Translations under genes and position numbers: made by a program
Shown: piece after piece, positions 10,701-19,544 of the stretch
How positions within the stretch are numbered: position 1 is the stretch's first letter
Layout of the letters: every line of letters begins with the position of its first letter
The notes under the pieces: model-generated
The model's input: the letters and a program-made list of their open reading frames with translations, nothing else
Databases searched by the model: none
What the model was told of the DNA's origin: nothing
Assembly: GCA_028688145.1 (NCBI GenBank)
Contig: JAQTYU010000002.1
Location: 310,001 to 374,000 of the forward strand
Length of the DNA: 64,000 nucleotides
Source: Thiotrichaceae bacterium
GTDB lineage: Bacteria > Pseudomonadota > Gammaproteobacteria > Beggiatoales > Beggiatoaceae
Direction: 5' to 3'

Positions 10701-10858
10701 TCTCAGCAACTAATGAAAGTCATTAGAGACAATATTGAACAGGGTGTTATGAATAGATTGTAAGTTTATAAGATTATGCTTATACATCCTGACGCAGGTT
10801 TAGAGCGTGTCATCAAGAATATCAGCATCCTAAAACTTTAGAATTAAGAAAAGCTGTA

Positions 10859-10884
10859 ATGCGGCTTAATTATTTTCACCGCAT
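10859..10884 (-). terminator. Possible terminator after gcvPA
   Basis: A 6-bp GC-rich stem (ATGCGG / CCGCAT) lies 15 bases beyond the gcvPA stop on the minus strand and is followed by TACAGCTTTT. The stem is short, so this is a weak call. Confidence 0.3.
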
Positions 10885-10898
10885 CACTGAATTTAAGT

Positions 10899-12254
10899 CT
10901 AAGCTAAAAAGCCTTGCAAAGCCGCCGCATACTGTTCAATTTCTTGAGTGGTACGCATTTCTGTCGCACAAATTAACAAGGCATCGCCCAACTCAGGATA
11001 ATCCTGATTCAGGGCGTAACCGCCGAGAATGCCTTGTGTCATCAAATGGGCTAACACTTCTTGCACGGGACGATTCACCCGCAGCACAGTTTCATGAAAA
11101 TATGACCCACTAAATACCGTTGAAACGCCTGCAATTGCCGTGAGTTTCGCCGCTAATAATTGCGTGTTTGCATGACAACTGGCAGCATTTTTTTCCAAAC
11201 CTTCCGCGCCGAGCAAAGACATATAAATTGTTGCTGCGGTCACCATCAAGCCTTGGTTGGTGCAAATATTAGAAGTGGCTTTGGCGCGGCGAATATGCTG
11301 TTCACGCGCTTGCAAAGTCAAAGTAAAACCTTCTTTACCTTCTAAATCCACAGTGCGCCCGACAATTCGCCCTGGCATTTGGCGAACATGCGCTTTTTTA
11401 CAGCACATAAACCCGAAATATGGGCCGCCTGAAGACAAGGGAATTCCTAAGGGTTGACCTTCGCCACAGGCAATATCTGCCCCACGGCTGCCCCATTCTC
11501 CGACAGGCGATAACACTGCCAAACTCAACGGGTTGACCACGCCAATCACCAACGCGCCACGCGCTTGCGCCCAGTCGGTGAGTTCGTGCACCGCTTCTAA
11601 ATTGCCAAAAAAATTGGGCTGTGGAATGACTAAAGCGGCAAATTCCGTTTCAGCATATTTTTCTAGCGTCGCGATGTCTGTCACCCCAGTGCTGGGGTTA
11701 TACGGCACAGTAACGATTTCAATCGCTTGATTTTTAACCGTACTTTCCACCACACGCCGATATAAAGGATGTACGGTTTGTGGCATTAACACCCGACGGC
11801 ACGGCTTTTTATGCAGCCGCACTGCCATCAACACCGCTTCTGCTAAGGCGGACGCGCCATCATATAAAGACGCATTCGAGGCTTCCATGCCCGTTAACTT
11901 CGCCATCATCGTTTGATATTCATACAATAATTGCAGCGTGCCTTGGCTGGCTTCGGCTTGATAAGGAGTGTAGGCAGAATAAAATTCGCCACGGGTGGCA
12001 ATGTCCCACACCGCCGCAGGAATGTGATGTTGATACGCTCCTGCACCCGTAAAACAAACCAGCGGTTGATCTTGCGCGGCGCGTTGTTGCATTAATTGGG
12101 TAATTTCGCGCTCATTCAAACCATCGGGCACGTTGTCTAAAGCACGATAGCGCAGTTGGCTGGGGATTTCATCGAACAAGTCTTCAATATCAGACACGCC
12201 GATGCTGTCCAGCATTTGAGTAATATCAGTTTGAGTATGGGGAATATAAGGCAT
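10899..12254 (-). CDS. gcvPA: Glycine dehydrogenase (decarboxylating) subunit 1
   Basis: This is the alpha subunit of the split-type P protein of the glycine cleavage system (451 residues, normal length). The family signatures are [15 protein letters not shown] at the start, [18 protein letters not shown], the [18 protein letters not shown] segment and [10 protein letters not shown]. The P protein decarboxylates glycine using pyridoxal phosphate; the PLP-lysine sits in the partner subunit GcvPB. gcvPB would normally follow, but here the next gene is the convergent permease, so gcvPB (and gcvT) must be elsewhere. gcvH lies 28 bases upstream on the same strand, and the two form an operon. Confidence 0.95.
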   Translation of the reverse strand: MPYIPHTQTDITQMLDSIGVSDIEDLFDEIPSQLRYRALDNVPDGLNEREITQLMQQRAAQDQPLVCFTGAGAYQHHIPAAVWDIATRGEFYSAYTPYQAEASQGTLQLLYEYQTMMAKLTGMEASNASLYDGASALAEAVLMAVRLHKKPCRRVLMPQTVHPLYRRVVESTVKNQAIEIVTVPYNPSTGVTDIATLEKYAETEFAALVIPQPNFFGNLEAVHELTDWAQARGALVIGVVNPLSLAVLSPVGEWGSRGADIACGEGQPLGIPLSSGGPYFGFMCCKKAHVRQMPGRIVGRTVDLEGKEGFTLTLQAREQHIRRAKATSNICTNQGLMVTAATIYMSLLGAEGLEKNAASCHANTQLLAAKLTAIAGVSTVFSGSYFHETVLRVNRPVQEVLAHLMTQGILGGYALNQDYPELGDALLICATEMRTTQEIEQYAAALQGFLA

Positions 12255-12282
12255 GGAATGAGTCGTTAGCAGTCAACAGAAA

Positions 12283-12675
12283 TTAAGAAAGCGTTTCAGA
12301 GTAGGCGGCGGCGTTTAATAAAGCAGCGATACCGTTATCATCGCCTTCAGCGAGTTTGATTTTAAACAACCATCCATCCCCATAAGGGCTGGTGTTGACT
12401 AATTCGGGTTCGTCTTCGAGGGCTGAATTAATCGCAATGATTTCGCCCGCCACGGGGCTGTATACATCAGAAGCCGCTTTGACGGATTCCACCACGGCGC
12501 ATTCTTCTTCAATCGCAACCGCATGACCGACTTCAGGCAATTCGATGAAGACTAAGTCTCCTAACAGGGCTTGCGCATGGTCGGTAATCCCGACGGTGAC
12601 AGTGCCATCTTCTTCAAGGCGCACCCATTCATGAGATTGGGAGTATTTTAAATTTTCTGGTAAAGCACTCATCAT
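12283..12675 (-). CDS. gcvH: Glycine cleavage system H protein
   Basis: This 130-residue lipoyl carrier shuttles the aminomethyl group between the P, T and L proteins. The lipoylated lysine is in [17 protein letters not shown]. The family start ([21 protein letters not shown]) and C-terminal [10 protein letters not shown] are complete. Two tandem ATG codons are present; the first sits 7 bases after a good ribosome binding site (GAGGA), which supports the longer start. It is the first gene of a two-gene operon with gcvPA. I looked for a glycine riboswitch upstream and did not see the characteristic motifs. Confidence 0.95.
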   Translation of the reverse strand: MMSALPENLKYSQSHEWVRLEEDGTVTVGITDHAQALLGDLVFIELPEVGHAVAIEEECAVVESVKAASDVYSPVAGEIIAINSALEDEPELVNTSPYGDGWLFKIKLAEGDDNGIAALLNAAAYSETLS

Positions 12676-13063
12676 CTATTCCTCATTAAGGCTAGGTCAA
12701 CAATTTGCCTGAATTTAAAACGCGGCAGGCGTAAGTTTTCACCACAGTATAAAGCTTAGGTAAAAATAAACTTCGCGTATTCTAACAGATTGTAGGCTAG
12801 TCAGGCAGTGCGTTGTTTTTACATATGCTTAGCGCGAAACATCATGCTTTACCCTGTTAAAACCTGAAATCTGTAAAATGATGTCCCGCACAGATAAACA
12901 TTTTTCAAATGTAAGTTTAGGCATTACGCAGTTCAATTAATATCGTATTAATTCAACTACGTAACTCCTAAAAATAATTTATTAGCACTATTTTAGAGCT
13001 GGAAACTCAGTCTACATTTTTGAATCAAACTGTCTACGCCTCGGACTTGATTAAAAAGCATAG
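12676..13063. other. Gene-free stretch upstream of gcvH
   Basis: 388 bases without a supported gene. It must hold the gcvH promoter on the minus strand; a TAGAAT hexamer occurs there without a good -35 partner. An AT-rich perfect dyad (AATTAATA-TCG-TATTAATT) is at 12935-12953. I see nothing else. Confidence 0.4.
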
Positions 13064-13438
13064 CTAGATGATTTTACAAGGAATTAATGCATCTTCATCA
13101 AATCCATAGACTGCACATAAACGATGATAACCATCCGCAATGATGACTTTGCCATGTGCAGTATCACGTACCAAGAGCAAGGGTGAAAGCAGTTCACCTT
13201 CTTCGATTTTGGTGCGGTCTTTTTCGACACGAAGATTGCTAATGCCTAACAATGAAAGCCCTGATGCACGAAACATATCTTTTGCTTTGAACTCGGACAT
13301 GGGCGCAAGTTTCAGTTTTTCGACTTGCATCATGGCGAAATGTTCATCATAAATTAGGCTTAAATAGGACACCGCCGCAGGATAGTTATGAACTTCTGGC
13401 TCGCTTAACCAATGTATTTTGAAAGATTTTTTAGTCAT
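13064..13438 (-). CDS. Small ParB/sulfiredoxin-fold-like protein
   Basis: This is a 124-residue cytoplasmic protein. Its C-terminal part, ending in GKVIIADGYHRLCAVYGFDED, matches the box that ParB-like and sulfiredoxin-like nucleotide-binding domains use (ADGxHRxxA), and ELLSPLLLVRDTAHG precedes it. The first 60 residues (EPEVHNYPAAVSYLSLIYDEH) are not ones I recognise. The protein is too short for a chromosome-partition ParB and has no HTH domain. It is divergent from the flavin reductase gene, with 188 bases between them. Function unknown; it could be a small ATP/CTP-binding enzyme. Confidence 0.7.
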   Translation of the reverse strand: MTKKSFKIHWLSEPEVHNYPAAVSYLSLIYDEHFAMMQVEKLKLAPMSEFKAKDMFRASGLSLLGISNLRVEKDRTKIEEGELLSPLLLVRDTAHGKVIIADGYHRLCAVYGFDEDALIPCKII

Positions 13439-13626
13439 TTTCAGACTCCTTGTGTGTTTGGAAATACGCCATGTGGTGATTTTTCCAAACTTGAAGACGG
13501 GCGGGCAGTGCTTGCGAATGAAATAACAAGTTCAATGCTAGGATATAGGCGACGTGGTTAATTATGACATATACTCGTTGACTGTAGGATTTACTCGCCC
13601 TTCGTTTCCGCGATTATTAGGATAAA

Positions 13627-14175
13627 ATGATGACACTTAAATTTTTAGGCATTTCTGGTAGTTTACGCCGTCATTCATGCAACACTGGTTTATTACGTGC
13701 TGCACAGCAACAGCTTCCTGCTGAGGTTTCACTCGAGATTGCGAATTTAAGCAATGTGCCTTTATACAATGCCGATATTGCTGAAAAGCCCGAAGCTGTC
13801 ACCCAAGTTTTTGCCCAATTAGAAGCAGCCGATGCCTTAGTGTTAGCCTGTCCTGAGTACAATTATTCAATTGCCCCTGCGCTGAAAAATATTCTCGACT
13901 GGGCCTCGCGTGAACCTAATAATGCCTTGCTTGCCGATAAGCCTGTTGCGATTTTAGGCGCGGGCGGTGGCATGGGAACATCACGCGCTCAATATCATTT
14001 ACGACAAGTTTGTGTGTTTTTAAACTTGCATCCCTTGAATAAACCTGAAGTTTTTGCGAATGCGTTTGCAGGCGGTTTTGATGCAGAAGGCAATCTGATT
14101 GATGCGAAACTCATCGAAATGGTGGCAGAACAAATGCGTGCTTTGGCGGTGTGGACGGAACGTTTGAAGAAATAA
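13627..14175 (+). CDS. NADPH-dependent FMN reductase family protein
   Basis: This 182-residue flavodoxin-fold protein has the family phosphate-binding loop GISGSLRRHSCNTGLLRAA at its N-terminus, the CPEYNYSIAPALKNILDWASR segment that binds the flavin ring, and GAGGGMGTSRAQYHLRQV. Members reduce FMN, quinones, azo dyes or chromate with NAD(P)H; which substrate is used here cannot be read from sequence. The length is normal. A copy of the 82-bp palindromic repeat begins 20 bases after the stop, between this gene and the convergent argA. Confidence 0.88.
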   Translation: MMTLKFLGISGSLRRHSCNTGLLRAAQQQLPAEVSLEIANLSNVPLYNADIAEKPEAVTQVFAQLEAADALVLACPEYNYSIAPALKNILDWASREPNNALLADKPVAILGAGGGMGTSRAQYHLRQVCVFLNLHPLNKPEVFANAFAGGFDAEGNLIDAKLIEMVAEQMRALAVWTERLKK

Positions 14176-14194
14176 TTTAAGACTTACAAATAAA

Positions 14195-14276
14195 ACTGCG
14201 CCCCTAAATCCCCTAAAGGGGACTTAAAAGATTAAATTTTTGTCTTTAGCCCCCTTCAGGGGGTTGGGGGCGCAGT
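14195..14276. repeat. 82-bp palindromic repeat, copy 1
   Basis: The element starts ACTGCGCCCCTAAATCCCCT and ends GGTTGGGGGCGCAGT, so the outer ends are inverted (ACTGCGCCCC / GGGGCGCAGT) with further paired blocks (CCCCTAAAGGGG and CCCCCTTCAGGGGG). It lies between convergent stop codons. Another copy of exactly the same length but opposite orientation is at 35910-35991; decayed or partial copies are at 18738, 29407, 33789, 36573 and 47407. Confidence 0.85.
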
Positions 14277-14281
14277 ATCAT

Positions 14282-15646
14282 TTAAATCTGTTTCACAAAT
14301 ACTTTAGATTTACGCTGATAGTTGTACATCATGCGGCGCGAGACGGGCAATAAGTCAATGTCCGCAACCCCAAAACCACGTTCTTGAAACCAGTGTGCCG
14401 TGCGGGTAGTCAGCACAAAAATCCGTGAAATATGTAATTGTCGGGCTTCACGTTCCAAAAAAGCTAACAACGCATCGCCGCGTTGATCACCCCGATACGC
14501 ATCATGCACCGCTAAACAGGCTAATTCTGCCATGTCTTCTTCTGGAAAAGGATACAGCGCAGCACAGGCAGTAATCATCCCATCGCGTTCTTGCACCGTG
14601 AAATAGCCGATTTCCATTTCCAGCTTTTCACGCGAGCGACGTACCAATATCCCTGCTTCTTCCAACGGTTCGATTAATTCCAACAAGCCGCCAATGTCAT
14701 CAATCGTGGCTTTGCGAATATGTTCAAACGGATCGGTGCTGATTAACGTGCCCACACCGTCGCGGCTGAATAATTCCAATAATAATGAACCATCGGTTTC
14801 TCGCGTCACCAAATGCACCCGAGGTACGCCATATTGGCAGGCTTTGACCGCATTTGCCAATTGCCGAGTTTTATCTAAATCTTGTTGTTTGGCTAACCAA
14901 CGCTGTGCTTCAATCAAGCTGAGTTGACGAATTAATTGCCCCATTTCATCAAACAAGCCGTTGTTATTGTCGGTTAAACACACCCATTTCACCGCCCGCA
15001 AACCAATCGCCACCGCTGTGGCAACTTCTTCGGTGGAAATATTAAAAATTTCGCCTGTGGGTGAATAACCAATCGGGGAAACCAAGACAATGCTGCCTTC
15101 ATCCAGATGGCGCGTGATGCCTGTCGCATCCACGCGGCGCACTTCACCCGTATAACAAAAATCCACGCCGTCCCGAATTCCCACAGGTCGGGCGGTGATG
15201 AAATTTCCTGAAGCGGTGCGAATGGTGCGGATACCCACGTTTGAAGTCGGTGAGTTTGCAAGCCCCATGGATAAATAACTTTCAATATCAATTGACACTG
15301 AACCACAGGCCTGTTTAACACATTCTAAAGTGCTCTCATCAGTGATTTGCATGCCATTGACATAGCGTGCGATCAAGCCTTTGGCGATTAAACCCTCTTC
15401 AACTTGTCGGCGCACCCCATGCACCAACACCAAGCGAATCCCTAAACTGCTGAGTAGGGCAATATCATAGATTAAATAGGGAAAATCTGGCGATTCAACC
15501 GCCTCTCCACTGAAGGAAATCACGAAAGTACGACCACGATGTGCGTGAATATAAGGGGAGGCTTCACGAAACCAATCAACGAATTGTTGTGCTTTATTAG
15601 GTGTGTACATGGCTTTGGGTAGGAGACGAGGAAGTTTGTCTAACAT
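14282..15646 (-). CDS. argA: N-acetylglutamate synthase
   Basis: This enzyme transfers acetyl from acetyl-CoA to glutamate, the first step of arginine synthesis. The 454-residue length is slightly longer than classical ArgA (about 440). The amino-acid-kinase domain (about 15-285) begins FVDWFREASPYIHAHRGRTF; the GNAT domain (about 305-445) has the acetyl-CoA loop HDAYRGDQRGDALLAFLE. ArgA is normally feedback-inhibited by arginine through the kinase-like domain. Neither the ATG at 15646 nor the in-frame ATG at 15610 has a convincing ribosome binding site; the second fits the family start better, so the true protein may be 12 residues shorter. Confidence 0.93.
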   Translation of the reverse strand: MLDKLPRLLPKAMYTPNKAQQFVDWFREASPYIHAHRGRTFVISFSGEAVESPDFPYLIYDIALLSSLGIRLVLVHGVRRQVEEGLIAKGLIARYVNGMQITDESTLECVKQACGSVSIDIESYLSMGLANSPTSNVGIRTIRTASGNFITARPVGIRDGVDFCYTGEVRRVDATGITRHLDEGSIVLVSPIGYSPTGEIFNISTEEVATAVAIGLRAVKWVCLTDNNNGLFDEMGQLIRQLSLIEAQRWLAKQQDLDKTRQLANAVKACQYGVPRVHLVTRETDGSLLLELFSRDGVGTLISTDPFEHIRKATIDDIGGLLELIEPLEEAGILVRRSREKLEMEIGYFTVQERDGMITACAALYPFPEEDMAELACLAVHDAYRGDQRGDALLAFLEREARQLHISRIFVLTTRTAHWFQERGFGVADIDLLPVSRRMMYNYQRKSKVFVKQI

Positions 15647-15679
15647 GTCAGTGGTAAAAAGATAAGGGTTATTTGTTTA

Positions 15680-15748
15680 TTTCAATCCACACTCGACCTC
15701 ATCCGCCAAGTGACTTTCTAGTAATAGCTACCAGAGGATAGAGGTTAA
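15680..15748. repeat. Dispersed repeat F, copy 1
   Basis: The stretch TTCAATCCACACTCGACCTC, then ATCCGCCAAGTGA and GAGGATAGAGGTTAATG resembles 45110-45168 closely. In the second copy the ends form a clean hairpin; here the pairing is degraded. It lies just upstream of argA in its leader region. Confidence 0.6.
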
Positions 15749-15813
15749 TGAAGCTGTAATTATAGTCAAATTTTGTACAAAAATAGGGCTTCGTTCAGGG
15801 TATTTTTTTGCAC

Positions 15814-15843
15814 TGCATCATTTTAATGCACCAAATGAGTGCG
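15814..15843 (+). promoter_or_regulatory. Two NtrC-like dyads
   Basis: Two overlapping 17-bp dyads match the NtrC architecture TGCAY-N7-RTGCA: TGCATCATTTTAATGCA at 15814-15830 and TGCACCAAATGAGTGCG at 15827-15843. They lie about 95-120 bases upstream of the sigma-54-like promoter, the expected enhancer distance, and control of the porin-glnK-amtB operon is inferred. Confidence 0.6.
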
Positions 15844-15936
15844 CATAATAAAGTTAGGTTAAAAACTAGGGCAAAGTCTGCCCCAAAAAAATAAATTAAT
15901 TTAATTAACTCTCTGATAAGTTTTATAAAAATAATG

Positions 15937-15952
15937 TGGCATGTTTATTGTA
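15937..15952 (+). promoter_or_regulatory. Sigma-54-like promoter
   Basis: TGGCAT-N5-TTGTA matches the -24/-12 consensus (TGGCAC-N5-TTGCW) with exact spacing and two substitutions. It is about 120 bases upstream of the porin start and downstream of two NtrC-like sites, as in known glnK-amtB operons. The remainder of 15749-16074 shows no gene. Confidence 0.6.
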
Positions 15953-16074
15953 TTTTACTCTGGCGTGTTAAACAAAAACTTACTAAAAAACACCCAACAT
16001 GATTACTGCCCCACGCTCAAGCCTAAAAAATATGTTGAGCCGAAAGATTACTCTCACAATAGGATGCAACTAAG

Positions 16075-16809
16075 ATGCACTTCGCTAAGACTGTCTTGAT
16101 GACCGCAATTATCGCTGCCACTGCTAACTTCAGTGTGCAAGCGGCTGAAGAAGCTAAAAGCCCTTTCACATTCAGCTCTAATGTGGGCTTCACCAACAAT
16201 TACATCTATCGTGGGATTTCTCAAACCGATAAAAAGATGGCATTACAAGGCGGTTTCGATATTGCCCATGAGAAAGGCTTTTCCTTGGGTGTTTGGGGTT
16301 CTAGCGTTAAGTTTTTAGAACCCAACACGGTCGCTGAAAGTGATCGCGCCCATGTAGAAGTGGATATCTACGGCGGCTATACTGGTAAAATTCGTGACGA
16401 CTTGAATTATACCGTCGGTTTCATTCACTATGCCTACCCCAATTCTGGTAAAGATTTGAATTATGCCTTCACCGAAGGCAATGTCGGTTTGAATTACACC
16501 TACAAAGATTTAGATTTAGGGGTTAAATACTCCTACTCCCCCGAATTCTTCGGCAAAGTTGGGAAAGCCAGCTATTACGAACTCAATGCCGGCTACAAAT
16601 TGCCCCATGATTTCAGCTTAGTCGCGCACGTTGCCCGCCAACAGTTTCATAACAATGAATTGGCGAAAAGCTATACCGATTACCTGTTAGGGGTCAATTA
16701 CGCATTACCCCAAAACTTCACGGTCAGCTTGCAGTACGTCAACACCAGCCTTAAAGACAATGAATGGGCCAAGAGCCAATTCGTTGCCATGGTTAAGAAA
16801 ACTTTCTAA
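16075..16809 (+). CDS. TorF-family putative porin
   Basis: This is a 244-residue outer-membrane beta-barrel protein. It has a signal peptide (MHFAKTVLMTAIIAATANFS, cleavage after VQA, about residue 23), then alternating aromatic strands typical of the TorF/CHP02001 family (FTNNYIYRGISQTDKKMALQ, GYTGKIRDDLNYTVGFIHYA) and a C-terminal Phe that fits a Bam signal. Family members are predicted porins. It is the first gene of an apparent operon with glnK (33 bases downstream) and amtB, behind a nitrogen-type promoter, which suggests it passes ammonium or another nitrogen source through the outer membrane (inference). Confidence 0.85.
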   Translation: MHFAKTVLMTAIIAATANFSVQAAEEAKSPFTFSSNVGFTNNYIYRGISQTDKKMALQGGFDIAHEKGFSLGVWGSSVKFLEPNTVAESDRAHVEVDIYGGYTGKIRDDLNYTVGFIHYAYPNSGKDLNYAFTEGNVGLNYTYKDLDLGVKYSYSPEFFGKVGKASYYELNAGYKLPHDFSLVAHVARQQFHNNELAKSYTDYLLGVNYALPQNFTVSLQYVNTSLKDNEWAKSQFVAMVKKTF

Positions 16810-16839
16810 TTGCTTAATTTAGCCGTATCAGGAGCATAG

Positions 16840-17181
<342 letters not shown>

Positions 17182-17225
17182 GCGATATTTCTTAACTTTA
17201 AACTGAGGCTTATTCGGAGAGCTTT

Positions 17226-18671
17226 ATGAAAAAAACTTCCCTTTTTGGTTTAGGCATCGCGGCATTAATGCTGCTAAGCAGTGTGGTCACTGCGGATACC
17301 GCAGCACCTGCGGCGGCTCCTACCGCTGCAACAACTACCGCACCTGCGACTGTTGCACCCGCAACGCCTGCGGTTGCTCCTGTAGCAGCAACGCCTACAG
17401 TTGCCGCAGCACCTGCCGCCCCCGCAGCAACGCCTGCACCGACCATTAATTCTGGCGACACGGCTTGGTTGCTGATTTCCTCCGCTTTAGTATTATTAAT
17501 GACCCCCGGTTTAGCATTATTTTACGGCGGTTTAGTGCGTTCTAAGAATGCCTTAAACATGTTCATGAAGTCTTTCATTTCTATGGCATTGGTCTCAGTC
17601 ATTTGGGTGGTTGTGGGCTATAGCTTGGCATTCACCAAGGGCAATCCCTATATCGGCGGTTTAGATTGGGCTTTCTTACAAGGCGTGGGCTTAACCCCTA
17701 ATACTTTCTACGGCGCAACCGTGCCTCACCAATTATTCATGATTTTCCAAATGATGTTTGCCATCATCACCCCCGCATTAATCAGCGGTTCTGTGGCTGA
17801 ACGTATGAAATTCAGCAGCTTTGTGGTGTTCATGACGATTTGGAGCGTGGTGGTTTACTCTCCTTTGGCTCACATGGTTTGGGGCGAAGGCGGTTATTTA
17901 CGTGATTTAGGCGCGTTAGACTTTGCTGGCGGCACCGTGGTGCATATCTCCTCAGGTTTCTCGGGCTTAGTGTTGGCAATCCTGTTAGGTAAACGCAAAA
18001 TTGGTCATAACGATGACACCAGACCTCACAACTTACCCTTTACCTTATTAGGGGCTGCCTTACTGTGGTTTGGTTGGTTCGGTTTCAACTCAGGTTCTGC
18101 AATTGCTTCCAATGAATTGGCGGTCAGTGCTTTCGTAGTCACGCATATTGCCGCAGCGACTGCCGCTTTAACTTGGGTCTTGATTGAATGGGTAATGTAT
18201 AAGAAATCTACCGCTTTAGGTTTAGCAACGGGCGCAGTCGCAGGTTTGGTTGCAATTACCCCCGCTTCTGGTTTTGTAGACCCTATCGGTGCTTTGGCAA
18301 TTGGTTTCGGGGTTTCCATTGTTTGTTTATTAGGGATTCGTCTGAAACATTCTTTAGGGTATGACGATTCTTTAGATGCTTTCGGTGTACACGGTTTAGG
18401 TGGAGCTTTTGGCGCAATTGCCACAGGTTTATTTGCGACTAAAGCAGTGAACAGTGCAGGTGCTGATGGTTTGTTCTATAACGGTGGTACTGAATTATTA
18501 GTGAAACAATTTATTGGTGTGGGTGTTGCGATTGCGGTTGCTGTGGTTGGCACCTTAATCATCGCCTCTATCATTAAATTGGTCATGGGTCTGCGTGTGG
18601 ATCAAGAAGAGGAACAAGCAGGCTTAGATTTAAATCAACACGGCGAAATGGCTTATTCTCGTTTGACTTAA
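17226..18671 (+). CDS. amtB: Ammonium transporter
   Basis: This inner-membrane channel conducts ammonia/ammonium. The 481 residues include a signal peptide (MKKTSLFGLGIAALMLLSSV), an unusually long Ala/Pro/Thr-rich linker (about 25-73), then eleven membrane helices starting at INSGDTAWLLISSALVLLMT. The twin pore histidines are visible in SPLAHMVWGEGGYL and DAFGVHGLGGAFGA. The C-terminal tail (GLRVDQEEEQAGLDLNQHGE) is the typical regulatory tail for GlnK binding. The low-complexity linker would be periplasmic and is not present in E. coli AmtB. It is the last gene of the operon, before a strong terminator. Confidence 0.95.
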   Translation: MKKTSLFGLGIAALMLLSSVVTADTAAPAAAPTAATTTAPATVAPATPAVAPVAATPTVAAAPAAPAATPAPTINSGDTAWLLISSALVLLMTPGLALFYGGLVRSKNALNMFMKSFISMALVSVIWVVVGYSLAFTKGNPYIGGLDWAFLQGVGLTPNTFYGATVPHQLFMIFQMMFAIITPALISGSVAERMKFSSFVVFMTIWSVVVYSPLAHMVWGEGGYLRDLGALDFAGGTVVHISSGFSGLVLAILLGKRKIGHNDDTRPHNLPFTLLGAALLWFGWFGFNSGSAIASNELAVSAFVVTHIAAATAALTWVLIEWVMYKKSTALGLATGAVAGLVAITPASGFVDPIGALAIGFGVSIVCLLGIRLKHSLGYDDSLDAFGVHGLGGAFGAIATGLFATKAVNSAGADGLFYNGGTELLVKQFIGVGVAIAVAVVGTLIIASIIKLVMGLRVDQEEEQAGLDLNQHGEMAYSRLT

Positions 18672-18695
18672 GCGTTTGTCTAGTCAGTAGCATTG

Positions 18696-18720
18696 CGGGT
18701 GCTTCGGCACCCGTTTTTTT
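18696..18720 (+). terminator. Rho-independent terminator of the glnK-amtB operon
   Basis: A perfect 7-bp GC-rich stem (CGGGTGC / GCACCCG) with a TTCG tetraloop is followed by seven T's, 24 bases after the amtB stop. Confidence 0.95.
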
Positions 18721-18737
18721 CGCCTGAAATATTTTTA

Positions 18738-18768
18738 ACTGCGCCCCCAACCCCCTGAAGGGGAGGGC
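18738..18768. repeat. Half copy of the 82-bp palindromic repeat
   Basis: ACTGCGCCCCCAACCCCCTG followed by AAGGGGAGGG is the B arm of the repeat. It ends abruptly where ISAs1 transposase sequence begins, so the insertion or a later deletion removed the other arm. Confidence 0.7.
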
Positions 18769-18769
18769 T

Positions 18770-19471
18770 TCCCGCGATTACCACGACGATGTACTGAGAC
18801 CACACTACGCAAATCTGCCCATCTCTCCTCAGAGGATACCGACCAGACTTTAACCCGATAGCAGATATTACGCCCATGCGCTTTTACTTCTTTGATTTCG
18901 GCTAATAAGCGTTCTCGTAACTTCTTTTGATTCCCTTTGAGAGGTATCACATAAGCATGATTATTATTGATAATCAGCGCTACTGTTTTTTTTGGGTGTG
19001 AAGCGCATCTAATGTGAAGATAGCTTTCTCCACTTGAAACAAACTCAGCAGGGCTTGAACCTGATGAATCTCGCTCTGCTTGCTGTTTTCTAAAGTTCCA
19101 AGCTGCAAGACTAAATGACTTTGATGCCCGAAAAAGCTTACTAAACTTACAAAGTTCTGCTCCGCATCATGGCAATGAGTGACGGTGCTATTAATGCTTT
19201 TTCCATCAATGGCTATCAGCTCTGGCTTATAATGATTCAACATCCATTGATTAAATGCCTCACATAACTCTTGAACATCGAGACGATTACTGAGCCTTAG
19301 GAAGGTTGATGCACAAGGTGCTTTACCACGGGGTAAAGGAATCTGGTTTGCTAAGAGTGGATGGTTGAAGTTTGCGAAAGTGACCAAGAAGAGGCTTGCT
19401 TTTAGAGCAATTACAAGCAAAGATGAAATTAAATGGCAAGTAGCACAATAGGATGTTCCGACGACAGCGCA
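18770..19471 (-). pseudogene. Truncated, frameshifted ISAs1-family transposase
   Basis: The minus-strand translation from 19471 shows a decayed ISAs1 transposase. The first part has LPRGKAPCASTFLRLSNRLD, ELIAIDGKSINSTVTHCHD (catalytic Asp) and AIFTLDALHTQKK (second Asp), the core DDE motifs. At a run of eight A's (18986-18993, minus strand) the frame breaks; a -1 shift restores TVALIINNNHAYVIPLKGNQ and the protein continues to SSEERWADLRSVVSVHRRGN, then runs into the palindromic repeat. The N-terminus and the C-terminal GHWxIEN region are missing, and no terminal inverted repeats remain. It is a dead fragment. No gene is left in 19472-19544. Confidence 0.85.
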
Positions 19472-19544
19472 TCAATCGAGATTCACAATTTTCATACGAA
19501 TGATGCGCTTCATGCCTCAGCACATCCTATTAACACTTAAGCTT

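Noticed and set aside
10778..10843. Short open frame MLIHPDAGLERVIKNISIL
   Set aside because: Only 21 codons, with no ribosome binding site or recognisable family; it could be a gene remnant but cannot be supported.
12676..13063. Glycine riboswitch upstream of gcvH
   Set aside because: I looked for the GGAGAG and CCGAAGG-type motifs on the minus strand and did not see them.
15680..15748. TTTCAATCCAC as a CRISPR repeat
   Set aside because: It resembles a common CRISPR repeat core, but each occurrence is single, without regularly spaced copies, spacers or cas genes.
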